Notes under the pieces: generated by a model
Databases searched by the model: none
Told to the model about the DNA's origin: nothing
The model's input: the letters and a program-made list of their open reading frames with translations, nothing else
Part shown: positions 1-8,041 of the stretch, piece after piece
Layout of the letters: each line of letters begins with the position of its first letter
Numbering within the stretch: the stretch's first letter is position 1
Program-made: the position numbers and the translations under genes
DNA from: a virus
Length of the DNA stretch: 44,047 nucleotides
Virus record (IMG/VR): IMGVR_UViG_3300045141_000167
Location: 1 to 44,047 of that record
Direction: 5' to 3' (one strand)

Positions 1-127
1 GAAACCATTTGATGAAACGTATCTGCCTTTATTTTTACGCCAGACTGATCAGCAATCTTATATGCTGCCTGACTAGCTGCTTTTAATTCGGCGGTGCTTT
101 CAATGGATGGCTTAGCAAGATCGCGCA
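1..127. repeat. 127-nt terminal overlap, identical to 43921-44047
   Basis: Bases 1-127 are identical to 43921-44047. The repeat lies inside an open reading frame that becomes intact on circularisation, and its length equals a common assembler k-mer. It is best read as the overlap of a circular contig, not as a biological terminal repeat. Confidence 0.93.
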
Positions 128-536
128 GTGCAGACACGCCAGACCGTATAGCCGTACCAGCAGAGGCAGGGCTACCGGGGGCAGCCAATGCTGCGATTCC
201 TGTGGCTGGCGTAACGGCAGCCTCAGTGACTTCCCTTGAGCCAGAAGGACCAGCAGTGCCAGCGTCCATGAATTGTCTGACCTTCCCTGCGGCGTCCATG
301 ATAAGGCCAGGAACGGCCGGGACATACTTTCCCTCTTGAGTTTTGCCGATGGGAAGAAATTCCGATCTAGCTTTGAGATCGTCTTTAACGGGTACATCGC
401 CCGATGCTGTTTTCTGAATGTCAGACGAAGCGTGTACGGCCCGCACGCGGTCTAGCACATCTTGCTGTGAAGCTCCGTCCGGCGCGGTAACACGGTACTT
501 TGATCCATCGGGTGACGTGATTTCAAATGTGGGCAT
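1..536 (-). CDS. Ejection/internal virion protein, N-terminal part (gene crosses the circular junction)
   Basis: This is the first part of a 547-aa protein that continues at 43920 and ends at 42813. The ATG at 536 overlaps the stop of the preceding gene (TAATG). The N-terminus reads MPTFEITSPDGSKYRVTAPD, a short beta-rich module that I know from the start of many phage internal and ejection proteins. From position 536 the frame stays open through base 1 and is in phase with the reading frame at 43928 (528 nt, 176 codons, upstream of that internal Met). Its place as the last of three Gln/Ala-rich genes after the connector genes suggests a DNA-ejection protein. No enzymatic motif is seen. The role is inferred from position and composition. 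Confidence 0.85.
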   Translation of the reverse strand, partial: MPTFEITSPDGSKYRVTAPDGASQQDVLDRVRAVHASSDIQKTASGDVPVKDDLKARSEFLPIGKTQEGKYVPAVPGLIMDAAGKVRQFMDAGTAGPSGSREVTEAAVTPATGIAALAAPGSPASAGTAIRSGVSALRDLAKPSIESTAELKAASQAAYKIADQSGVKIKADTFHQMV

Positions 537-1750
537 TACTGTATTTTTTCGATCTTCCATTCACCGCCGCTAGTCGGTTTGGACGGGGCAGCGGCAGAAG
601 ATTGGCCGCCGGTAACGTCTTTCATGGCCTTTTGAGCGCCCGACAATTCAGACGCTATTTCTTTATTGATCTGCTCGACCGCGGCATTGATCTGTCCCTT
701 AGACCATGCAGTATTAAGATTGTCCCACGCTTCCCTTCGCGCGCTGTCCGTCAGTTGTGCGTTGCCACCGCCAACTGCGCGCGCATAGTTGTTTACGAGC
801 GTGTTCACCGCTATTCCGAATTGAACTACGTTGGGATCGCCGGTCCCCTTGCGCACCGCAAGAATAGCCGCATTTAGGCTCGGATATGACGTTCTATCTA
901 CCTTGGCGGACGTTTCCAAAACGCGAACGCTGGCCGCCTGTGCAGCATCCATAGCGACAGTGACATTTCCAACCCGCAGACCCGCCGCGCTGGCGGCACG
1001 CTTTTGTCCCATGAACCTAGCAGTTTCGGCGTTCACCTGATCGGCTGGTATATTTCTAGCGATCGCCAATTCTGCGGCGGCGTCCATTATCTTTTTTCGT
1101 TCTTGACTGGCACTTCCTCTATAGCCAAGACCAGTAACGGCGGACATGTTCCCACCAAGAACCTGTTCCGCCCTGAATATTGTCTTGGCGTCGTACTTCT
1201 GGCGAATGGCAGATTCGTGATCTCCAAGACCCTCGCCCGGAGCGGGGCCATCGGGGTTTTGAAGCATCGGATCTTGGCCCTGGCTTTGAGTTGGTAAGCC
1301 AGCCACAGCTCTGTTCTTATCAATCTCTGACTGCACCAACTCTCGCTTCTGTGGCCCCTCTTTTGCGCGAGCTAATGCACCCTCAGTTACGGCCTGCGAC
1401 GGCCTCTCAGCAAGAGATGCCACAATAGAGTCAATAGTGGGCGGCAATCCAAGGTTCTTATCAAATCCGCCAATCATGTCCTTTAACGACACAATGGCAG
1501 GATTAGACGCAAGCTGCATTGGTCCCCAATCGGGATGGGCAATCTTTAATTGATTAGCTGTTTCGTCAAGATGAGCAACAGCATCAGATCGCAATTTCAT
1601 AAACTCGGCGCGCTGTATGTTCTGTTGCTGGTTCTGTTGATGCTGCTGTTCAAGCTTCAACATACCCTGTTGGTAGTCGGCCTGATTGTTTAAGGCCTCT
1701 TGTTTCTGATAGCCAGAAGTGAGACCGCCGAGGAAAAAACCGCTAGGCAT
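536..1750 (-). CDS. Putative DNA-ejection protein, 404 aa
   Basis: The protein starts MPSGFFLGGLTSGYQKQE and is followed by a Gln/Asn-rich, probably coiled-coil stretch (about residues 15-50, many QQ and QN pairs). The rest is mostly helical, Ala-rich sequence with no catalytic motif. It sits between two other ejection-type proteins downstream of the stopper gene, as in short-tailed phages that inject internal proteins to build a DNA conduit. The function rests on gene order and composition only. Its stop overlaps the next start (TAATG), so translation is probably coupled. Confidence 0.75.
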   Translation of the reverse strand: MPSGFFLGGLTSGYQKQEALNNQADYQQGMLKLEQQHQQNQQQNIQRAEFMKLRSDAVAHLDETANQLKIAHPDWGPMQLASNPAIVSLKDMIGGFDKNLGLPPTIDSIVASLAERPSQAVTEGALARAKEGPQKRELVQSEIDKNRAVAGLPTQSQGQDPMLQNPDGPAPGEGLGDHESAIRQKYDAKTIFRAEQVLGGNMSAVTGLGYRGSASQERKKIMDAAAELAIARNIPADQVNAETARFMGQKRAASAAGLRVGNVTVAMDAAQAASVRVLETSAKVDRTSYPSLNAAILAVRKGTGDPNVVQFGIAVNTLVNNYARAVGGGNAQLTDSARREAWDNLNTAWSKGQINAAVEQINKEIASELSGAQKAMKDVTGGQSSAAAPSKPTSGGEWKIEKIQ

Positions 1751-1759
1751 TTTTATTCC

Positions 1760-2527
1760 TCACAACAATGCCAATGATGCAGCAAGTGTAGCGTCGCCAC
1801 CGCCAAGAGCCGCAGCGCTTCCAAAGTCTATGCCAGCGCCGGCTGTCCCGGCCGCAGTTGTACCGCCAAACATGCTGCCTAAACTGCCAAGTGCATTTGT
1901 CCCCGCGCCCTTGAACAAGCTACCACCTAACATGCCAAAGAAGCTACCGGCTCCCTCCTGAGATTTAGCAATCAATTGGGCGTTGGCCGTAGCAATCGCC
2001 GCGCCAATCTGATTGTTGGTTGCAGTGAGAGACGCAGCCGATGCTGATTCTATATTGCTCTGTTGGATGGCAGTGGAGAACGATGCCGCCTGAGCATTAA
2101 ATTGCTGCTGAATTAACTGCTGACTAGCAGACAATTCCTGCAAGTATGATTGTGCTTCAAAGTTTGCCTTGGTTTGTGCTTCATCGGCGGCGGATTGGCT
2201 GAATGCTGAATTGGCAAACGACGATCCGAGAATTCGCCGCTGTGCCAGATTATCGCTGAGATTGGAACGAGCGGCCTGAAACGTGCTGGTGATGTCGCCT
2301 AATCCAGCCTGACGGAATTGGGAAAACCCCGGCGCCACCGTCTGACCGAGCGCACCAAACGCTCCGGCCGCTTGTCCGAATGTTGATTGCAGGCCGCCGA
2401 TATTCGCCGCAAGTCCGGGGCTTTCCGATACTTTCCCGCCACCACTAACGCCATATCCGAGTGGGTTACTGAATCCTTTTGGCGTATAGCTGATCTGCGG
2501 TGTACTGCCGCCAAATAGTGATGACAT
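1760..2527 (-). CDS. Putative ejection/internal virion protein, 255 aa
   Basis: The sequence is Gly/Ala/Ser-rich: a glycine-rich N-terminus, a central helical Gln/Ala/Ser region (about residues 90-185), and a Gly/Ala-rich, weakly hydrophobic C-terminus. Ejection proteins of short-tailed phages often look like this. Its ATG overlaps the preceding stop at 2527. There is no recognisable domain, so the call is positional. Confidence 0.7.
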   Translation of the reverse strand: MSSLFGGSTPQISYTPKGFSNPLGYGVSGGGKVSESPGLAANIGGLQSTFGQAAGAFGALGQTVAPGFSQFRQAGLGDITSTFQAARSNLSDNLAQRRILGSSFANSAFSQSAADEAQTKANFEAQSYLQELSASQQLIQQQFNAQAASFSTAIQQSNIESASAASLTATNNQIGAAIATANAQLIAKSQEGAGSFFGMLGGSLFKGAGTNALGSLGSMFGGTTAAGTAGAGIDFGSAAALGGGDATLAASLALL

Positions 2528-3081
2528 CAGGCAGCTTTCCTATCGCGAGGAATTATTGTCTCGAATAACTGACAATGCTTTCCTCCAATAAGTATCTCAG
2601 ACGTTCCAATCCGGCGCATAATTCCATGTTTCATACACGCCTCATAAGCTTTACGATGCTCCGGAAGTGCGGCCCCCATGAATCCAAAATCATGCCTTGC
2701 TGCATTGAAAAATCCCACCGTGCATTCTATGATGTTTCTCTTAGATGCCCACGGCATCCATGAGATATTGAGAACCATCAAACATGAATTTCCTGGACCC
2801 CATGCCGCCAAAACCAGACCAACAGGAATAATTCCTTTTTTCGTTCCAGCGGACAGAGTCCATGCCGCATGGCACTTGCTGACGATGAACGTCTGAAACT
2901 CCGTCTTAAATTCTTCCGGCGACAGACCAGATTTGAGCCAATCAAACGCTGCGTGCTTGTACGCGGCCCAGGCGTATTTCACGTCCTCATCTTCTATCGG
3001 TCGGTAGTAAATCGTTCGCTTGAGCGTTCGCCGCAGCCGCCATTTACGAGGAGGCTGCGCGGAATCGGAGTCCGATTTCAT
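2527..3081 (-). CDS. Internal virion protein, acetyltransferase-like fold possible, 184 aa
   Basis: A basic N-terminus (residues 10-27) is followed by a compact domain. The middle part has an alternating hydrophobic pattern, then FFNAARHDFGFMG and LPEHRKAYEACMKHG, which resemble the distant GNAT-like proteins found among phage internal virion genes. I cannot point to a clear acetyl-CoA binding loop, so activity is uncertain. The start overlaps the end of the stopper gene by 38 nt. An alternative reading is a purely structural protein. Confidence 0.6.
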   Translation of the reverse strand: MKSDSDSAQPPRKWRLRRTLKRTIYYRPIEDEDVKYAWAAYKHAAFDWLKSGLSPEEFKTEFQTFIVSKCHAAWTLSAGTKKGIIPVGLVLAAWGPGNSCLMVLNISWMPWASKRNIIECTVGFFNAARHDFGFMGAALPEHRKAYEACMKHGIMRRIGTSEILIGGKHCQLFETIIPRDRKAA

Positions 3082-4666
3082 TGATTGAAAAGTTGTTATT
3101 GCCTATGACCTCGACCAACAATTGAAACTCGTTGTCGTGGCCGGGAATGTTGATTTTGTTGCGTGTCATCTTCCCCGATATTTGATTCCATCCAATTCCG
3201 CTATTCCAGTACGATCCCGCGCCGCTCCAATAATGGCCAGCCGCTGCCGCCGCCAGCGTAGTTGTTAGAGACTGGTTGAATATGTTTTCGCCCTGATACT
3301 GGAATGTCAGTGTCAGCGTGCTCGAAGTCTGCTGCTGACCATATTTAACATAACCTTCCACATCATAAGCCTTAGAATCCAGTCGAGAAGAAATAAGCTT
3401 AGACAGAAATTGCGTGTCAATGGTGCTCGTTCCACCATCACCCGCCGCTCCCTTTCCTTCCATCCGATATATGTTGCCAGCAGAATCCCCCATGAAAATA
3501 TATTCCAGCCCGTCCACAGGATCGAGCATCGACATAACCATAGTCGGTCGAAACGCCATGCTGTGACTGGTTGTCCAGCGCATCCATGGACTCAAAGATC
3601 CCTGTCCACCAAGCTCTCCGCTGTCGCGGATGGCAACATCGAGAACCCAGACCTCGGAAACTCCGGAGGGGAAGCAATAGGCTTTCCGAGTTCTAGAATT
3701 GAAAACGATCGTCCAGCCCGGATAGGTGCCGACAACATCGGCCACGATAGCGGTTAGGTCATCTGCCTCGGAATTACCGTAAGTGTTGGTATCCCGCACG
3801 CTCTCAATGCGACCGGGGCGGCCATATATAAAATCCGTCCCTATCTCGGCAATCGACTCCGCGCCGGACGCTGACGAATTGGCATAGAACGTGCTGAACG
3901 CAAAGTTGGTCGAATCCGTACCCGTTAGCCCGAATATCTCTCCACGCTCGCTAGAGAGCATAGTGCCAAGATACGTCACCAGATAGCCGTTGATTGGCTT
4001 GAGATCCGGCGTCAGCAGAAAAAACGGATCGCCAGCACCCAAGGAATTCGACGGCCGGTTTACGATGGTGATGGTGGTAAAATCGCTACGCTTGGCGCCG
4101 ACAATGAGGTGCGGCGTTGCGATTCCAGAAAACACATTGGCGAATATCGCTCGCTCGGTTTGAACACTACAATAGCGCGCCAGGAACGTTCCGAACGGAT
4201 TGCCGGCCTGATCGGTAAACGTCACCGTGGAGAATGTCGTACCGTCCCACTGGTAGACAGGATCAACTAGGTTTAGGTCAGTAATGATAACCCTGTCCGT
4301 CAAATTCCAGACATGGGTTCTCCAGTGTCCGCGCAACTGGCACGTCGCGCTGCAGCTCCCCTTGCTGGTGAAGGTCGAATGACCATCCCACTGATAGACC
4401 GTGTTACCGGCCTGAAACAGCGTCGTAACCGTTCCGTCAGTCTTTAAGAGACTTGCCCCGCCGCGAACGGCCGCAGCATTAGGCACGGTGCCGACCAGAT
4501 CGAACGGCGGGCGATTGCGCAGGTTGCGGTTCTGAATGTCGATTAGAAAGTTAAACCCGCCTGCAGATTCCCGTCCGTCTATCTCATCCGGCGAGGCTCG
4601 AGTATGCAAACCTCCGCCGAACTTGAGAATTACGTTCTGTTCCTCGGGGCCTATCTTTTGAACCAT
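3044..4666 (-). CDS. Tail/neck structural protein (stopper or needle-type), 540 aa
   Basis: This 540-aa beta-rich protein starts MVQKIGPEEQNVILKFGGGL and contains repeated Tyr-Gln-Trp-Asp and Gly-rich strands (for example TVYQWDG and PVYQWDG near residues 90 and 138). The order coat, SAP protein, adaptor, then this protein matches the head-closure (stopper) or tail-tube proteins of P22-like genomes. Its ATG overlaps the stop of the adaptor at 4666. Virion assignment is fairly sure; the exact position in the tail is inferred. Confidence 0.72.
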   Translation of the reverse strand: MVQKIGPEEQNVILKFGGGLHTRASPDEIDGRESAGGFNFLIDIQNRNLRNRPPFDLVGTVPNAAAVRGGASLLKTDGTVTTLFQAGNTVYQWDGHSTFTSKGSCSATCQLRGHWRTHVWNLTDRVIITDLNLVDPVYQWDGTTFSTVTFTDQAGNPFGTFLARYCSVQTERAIFANVFSGIATPHLIVGAKRSDFTTITIVNRPSNSLGAGDPFFLLTPDLKPINGYLVTYLGTMLSSERGEIFGLTGTDSTNFAFSTFYANSSASGAESIAEIGTDFIYGRPGRIESVRDTNTYGNSEADDLTAIVADVVGTYPGWTIVFNSRTRKAYCFPSGVSEVWVLDVAIRDSGELGGQGSLSPWMRWTTSHSMAFRPTMVMSMLDPVDGLEYIFMGDSAGNIYRMEGKGAAGDGGTSTIDTQFLSKLISSRLDSKAYDVEGYVKYGQQQTSSTLTLTFQYQGENIFNQSLTTTLAAAAAGHYWSGAGSYWNSGIGWNQISGKMTRNKINIPGHDNEFQLLVEVIGNNNFSINEIGLRFRAASS

Positions 4667-5334
4667 CAGCCCCTCGGAGAGTAGTTTTCCCGCATTTTTT
4701 CTTCTGTGACAAACCGAGAGGCCCGACCGATTGCCTGCATGAATAACGCTTGGTCGAACTCGTTACGCATTTCCCGCTTGTAGAGCTGCACCCAGCACGG
4801 AACCATGGCGCGGAACGTGGCATCATTGAACGGAACCAGATCGGTTGCGTTCACCAGCGCGAGGTTCTTTTCATATTGGTAGGTGTAAGTTCGGCCGTTT
4901 GATGCGGAGTCAGGAGCCCGGTCTAGCCGCAGTTTTCCGTTAATAGGGCTAATTACCCCCCATGTTGGAAGTCCGGTGTTTGTCTGCTGCGGGTCGAGAA
5001 GAAGAAGAGCGTTATAACCTTCCGTATATTCAAATAGATATTGACTGTTGGGTTTGTCGATCATTTCCCAAATCAGTGTTACGAGGTCCGCAGCTAAGGA
5101 GTATTCCCGAATTCCCGTTGCTAGCGTAATCGTGCTTTCCGCCTGTTCGTTCGGCAGCGACTTGTTAGAGGACGAATAGAGTTCGTCAATCCCCTCGTTC
5201 GTCACCTGTACGGCAATATCAATATTATGCTGGATCGAGGAACTAGTGAGAGACGCAAGCAATCCGGCATTTCCCGCAATGACGTTGACTCGTTTTAAGG
5301 TTTCGTTGACCGCATCCAATAACGTGTGTGCCAT
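4666..5334 (-). CDS. Head-to-tail adaptor protein, 222 aa
   Basis: The all-alpha N-terminus (MAHTLLDAVNETLKRVNVIA) with a Glu-Leu-Tyr segment near residue 50, a central beta region, and a C-terminal helical part is typical of connector (adaptor) proteins that bind under the portal of short-tailed phages. It lies directly after the coat module and ends on the start of the stopper. The stop-start overlap (TGATG type) implies coupled translation. Confidence 0.72.
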   Translation of the reverse strand: MAHTLLDAVNETLKRVNVIAGNAGLLASLTSSSIQHNIDIAVQVTNEGIDELYSSSNKSLPNEQAESTITLATGIREYSLAADLVTLIWEMIDKPNSQYLFEYTEGYNALLLLDPQQTNTGLPTWGVISPINGKLRLDRAPDSASNGRTYTYQYEKNLALVNATDLVPFNDATFRAMVPCWVQLYKREMRNEFDQALFMQAIGRASRFVTEEKMRENYSPRG

Positions 5335-5795
5335 TACGCCGCTCTAAGTTTCTCGCGCAATGTCTTTAGATTATCGGTCCTGGCTAGTTTGATGCCTCTA
5401 TTCCTGCACTCGCGGCGTAATTCCTGGATGCTCATTCTATCGACCATCAATTCCGATACCGGGTTTTTCTGAGGTATTGGCGCTGAATTCGTCTTGCCCT
5501 GCTGATCGTCCCATTGCTTTTGCAATAATTGCGCTGCCGTAATGGATGGCCGTGGATCATCCTTTGATCCCGTTGACCATTCATTGCGCCAGTCGGTCGG
5601 CTGTCCAAGAACCCTATTCGGGATAGGAATGTCGATAAAGCCAGCCACGCGCAGCTTGTGACGCATCAGGTCGGCGGGCTCTGCGCGGTTGATGTTGGCA
5701 ATGCCCTTGCTCTTGGCAAAGAAATACAATTCGTCCGGCAATGCCTTGTCGAGATTATCGCGCGGATCGTCAATGCGTTGCAGAACTGCGCCCAT
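5334..5795 (-). CDS. SAP-domain-like head protein, 153 aa
   Basis: I use the ATG at 5795, preceded by AGGAG six bases upstream, rather than the upstream in-frame ATG at 5837, which would overlap a terminator stem. The C-terminal 33 residues (MSIQELRRECRNRGIKLART onward) match a SAP-type helix-turn-helix (L..ELR..C..RGI...). The N-terminus carries short DDPRDN and PDELYFFAKSKG motifs. It probably serves head completion or DNA contact, inferred from its place between coat and adaptor. Confidence 0.72.
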   Translation of the reverse strand: MGAVLQRIDDPRDNLDKALPDELYFFAKSKGIANINRAEPADLMRHKLRVAGFIDIPIPNRVLGQPTDWRNEWSTGSKDDPRPSITAAQLLQKQWDDQQGKTNSAPIPQKNPVSELMVDRMSIQELRRECRNRGIKLARTDNLKTLREKLRAA

Positions 5796-5807
5796 GATTT
5801 CTCCTGT

Positions 5808-5834
5808 AAAAAGGGGCAGGATTGCTCCTGCCCC
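5808..5834 (-). terminator. Intrinsic terminator after the major capsid gene
   Basis: On the minus strand a perfect 9-bp stem (GGGGCAGGA / TCCTGCCCC) with a GCAA loop is followed by TTTTT. It lies 26 nt after the capsid stop and just before the SD of the next gene. It would lower expression of the downstream connector genes relative to the coat protein. Confidence 0.88.
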
Positions 5835-5860
5835 CAAGTTTTTCTACTGCTCAAATTATA

Positions 5861-7176
5861 TTATGGATTGAGCAGACTTGCACCGCAGCGAATGCTCCTG
5901 CCCCAATTCGCATTGAGGACCGCGCCCGCGAAGAACAGCTTGTACGAGAGCGTGGAGATTTCGTTGAACGGATCGGCCGCGCCGGACGAACCGAGCGGAT
6001 GGTTGATGATCTCCCACCCTCCGGTATTGTCGCCGGCCCGGAAAATTCCGTCCGTATGTCGCATTCCCAGACCCACGGAGCCGAGCGCATCCCGGCCGTA
6101 GATGGGAATGTAGTAGAGGTCCGCGTTCGCGGTAGTAAACCGGATTGCGGTTGTCGCACCGCCCGATCCGGCGCCAATCGAGGCGTCGGGCGTTTGGATG
6201 AAACGAACGCCATATCCGGCCAGAGAGTAGTAACCGAACTCGCCCGGCATGATCTGAGTTTGCTGGGCATACTTTTCCACCGAGGTAAAGCCGGTGAGGG
6301 CGGAAATATCCACCGCTACGTCGGGATGGCACAGTCCCCAGAACGATTCCAGAATGGGGACGGTAGCCTGCTCCAACGCGCCGGGAGTGATCCCGGTGAA
6401 CGGCCTTGCCACCAAGCGGGCAAGCTGGTTGACGACATATTGAATGTCGCCCGCCGCCACCTTGGCAACGATCGCACCGGCCGATGCCACGTTGTTAGCA
6501 AAGACCTGCGTGAGATTTTGCTCGGTGATATTGCGCATCAACTGATTGAGCGAACGGCCGGCCGACTCGCCGAGCGTTCCGATCAATTCGTTGGTGGTGC
6601 CGTTCGGATTGTAGAGGTCCACTTCCTCGTTCACGATGTAAACGTTTATGTTCATTTCGGATCGCTAATCCGAAACCGCTTTCGCAGCTAACGGTTTCCC
6701 GTTAGACCAGACTATATCTTCACCCTTTCAGGTGCTGGGCGCTTCCGGCCGCTTGGCCGTACTCCCTTGCGGGATAGTCGTTGAACCTTCCTCTTTCGAG
6801 GCTTGGCTGCTGATTGCCCTCGGCGTTACGCCGTTAGGGGGTTCCAGCAATTCACCCAGTTTAAGGTCAGCCAATTTAACTGACCGTATTTGCTTACGGT
6901 AGCCAGAACATCGGTGAAAGTCGGAGTGGCAGACGAACGGCCGCCCATGAACGCCAGCGCGCCGGTCAACTCGGTGAGTGCCGAGGTTGACGGAGCGAGT
7001 TGTTCAATGCGCCGCCATTTGATGGTCGAGGTACCCATCTGCTTATTGAGGGTACCGGGTTGGGTTCCGACAAAATACGGACAGAGTTGCTGGGCTCTGC
7101 GCAGGAACGTCTGCTGGAATACCGCGTTTATCGGTTTCGTAAGAATACTTACGTCGTCGGTTACTGTCAGCGCCAT
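5861..7176 (-). CDS. Major capsid protein (N4-gp56-like), split by a group I intron
   Basis: The spliced gene is join of 7176-6879 and 6642-5861: 298 + 782 nt, 359 aa. Exon 1 starts MALTVTDDVSILTKPINAVF behind an AAGGAG SD and reaches ATVSKYGQ. Exon 2 continues FYIVNEEVDLYNPNGTTNE. The joined SKYGQ-FYIVNEEVDLYN segment restores the continuous block expected in N4-gp56-type coat proteins. Without splicing, exon 1 would run into the intron and stop after 116 codons. The scaffold gene lies just upstream and an intrinsic terminator just downstream. The coat assignment is firm from family pattern and gene order; the exact splice points come from the intron structure and the restored frame. Confidence 0.93.
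6643..6878 (-). ncRNA. Group I intron, subgroup IA, 236 nt, no internal ORF
   Basis: Counted from the 5' splice site (nt 1 = 6878). P1: exon GGUCAGU pairs with intron GGCUGACC (nt 7-14), placing U.G at the splice site. Element P is AAUUGCUGGAA (27-37); Q is AAUCAGCAGCC (64-74); R is GUUCAACGACUA (93-104); S is AAGAUAUAGUC (159-169). P3 is CUGGGUG/CGCCCAG (20-26/138-144); P7 is GACUA/UAGUC (100-104/165-169). Two hairpins, P7.1 with a GCAA loop and P7.2, lie between P7 and P3', which is diagnostic of IA introns. P6a, P8, P9 and P9.1 carry GAAA tetraloops, and P9.2 is an 8-bp stem. The intron ends in G (6643). Its first four bases UAAA can pair with the 3' exon UUUA (P10). Confidence 0.95.
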
Positions 7177-7203
7177 GTTTATCTCCTTGGCGTTGAGCTA
7201 CCG

Positions 7204-7815
7204 TTATTCAAAGCCGAAATGCTCCCGATTGTATTTGCGGAGTTCGGCATCGGTCATGGCCCCAAAGTTGGGAGCCGGTTCCACGGCAGCCTTGGCTGAA
7301 GCGCCCCGAACCGCCGCCGCCACCGCTTCCCGATCGTCAGTCGCGTTCCTGTCCGGCAACGAGCCGGCTTTCTTCGCAAGCTGTCGTCCTAGCTCTGCCT
7401 TCACCTTGCCCCATTTCTGCGAGTTTTGCTCTCGCTGGAGCCAAGCCTGGGCTAGTCTCGGATCGCGTCTCGCCTGTGCGTCCAGCCATGCCTCGACCAT
7501 TTCATCGTCAAAGACTTCCTTCGGCACGTCGCCGCGAATGTCATCGACGGTTTCGGCTATGGCGCGCTTGTTCTTTTCTTGCGCCCATTCCTGGGCTTGG
7601 CTTTTAAGCGCCTGAACGTCTTGCGCGAGAGCGTCGGGTAGTGTCGGTTTGGTATCGGGTGATGAAACCGTGTCCGGCTTTTTCGTGCCTTGGTCGAATT
7701 CGGCCAGAAGCGAGTCCAAGTCGTCCACGTCTTTCCGTGCGCTGTCGGTAGCGTCGGCTACAGGCTTCGCCTGAGCGTCCGCCGTATCAACCACGGGCTG
7801 CTGGTTATCACTCAC
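7204..7815 (-). CDS. Putative scaffolding protein, 203 aa
   Basis: The start is a GTG (GTG AGT GAT AAC) that overlaps the end of the preceding small gene. The protein is acidic and helical, rich in Asp, Ala and Lys at the N-terminus (DDLDSLLAEFDQG), with a C-terminal helix (MTDAELRKYNREHFGFE). Position between portal and coat, and composition, match scaffolds of short-tailed phages. No sequence signature proves it. Confidence 0.75.
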   Translation of the reverse strand: MSDNQQPVVDTADAQAKPVADATDSARKDVDDLDSLLAEFDQGTKKPDTVSSPDTKPTLPDALAQDVQALKSQAQEWAQEKNKRAIAETVDDIRGDVPKEVFDDEMVEAWLDAQARRDPRLAQAWLQREQNSQKWGKVKAELGRQLAKKAGSLPDRNATDDREAVAAAVRGASAKAAVEPAPNFGAMTDAELRKYNREHFGFE

Positions 7816-8041
7816 TAGTCGTCTCCTTGTATTGCCCGGTCAGCAGCGCCAGCCATGCCTCATGCTGGTCGCATCGACCCGACGTGTAAATCCATAAAGC
7901 GCGGGCTTTCTCAACCTCGCCCGCCTGGGAGTGCTTGAAGCGCGGGAGGCGCGGGGCCTCCACCGCCGTCAGCAGGTCCGGGAACGCCGGATGCTGCCGC
8001 AGGTCCGCCAGGAGCGCCGCCACCGCCGGATTTGGCCTCAT
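7808..8041 (-). CDS. Small conserved head-module protein, 77 aa, overprinting the portal 3' end
   Basis: The protein reads MRPNPAVAALLADLRQHPAF and later RFKHSQAGEVEKARALWIY. The first 131 nt lie within the portal gene in another frame, and the stop overlaps the scaffold start. I recall similar small proteins between portal and scaffold in related phages. No function is known. The overlap explains why the portal tail there is Gly/Pro/Ala-rich. Confidence 0.75.
   Translation of the reverse strand: MRPNPAVAALLADLRQHPAFPDLLTAVEAPRLPRFKHSQAGEVEKARALWIYTSGRCDQHEAWLALLTGQYKETTSE

Noticed and set aside
1-127. Direct terminal repeat as in T7-like phages
   Set aside because: It lies inside a continuous coding sequence and has an assembler k-mer length; a circular contig overlap explains it better.
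5861-7176. Capsid as two separate genes of 116 and 264 aa
   Set aside because: The gap is a complete group I intron and the joined frame restores the coat sequence; the 264-aa start Met is intronic, only 10 nt before the 3' splice site.
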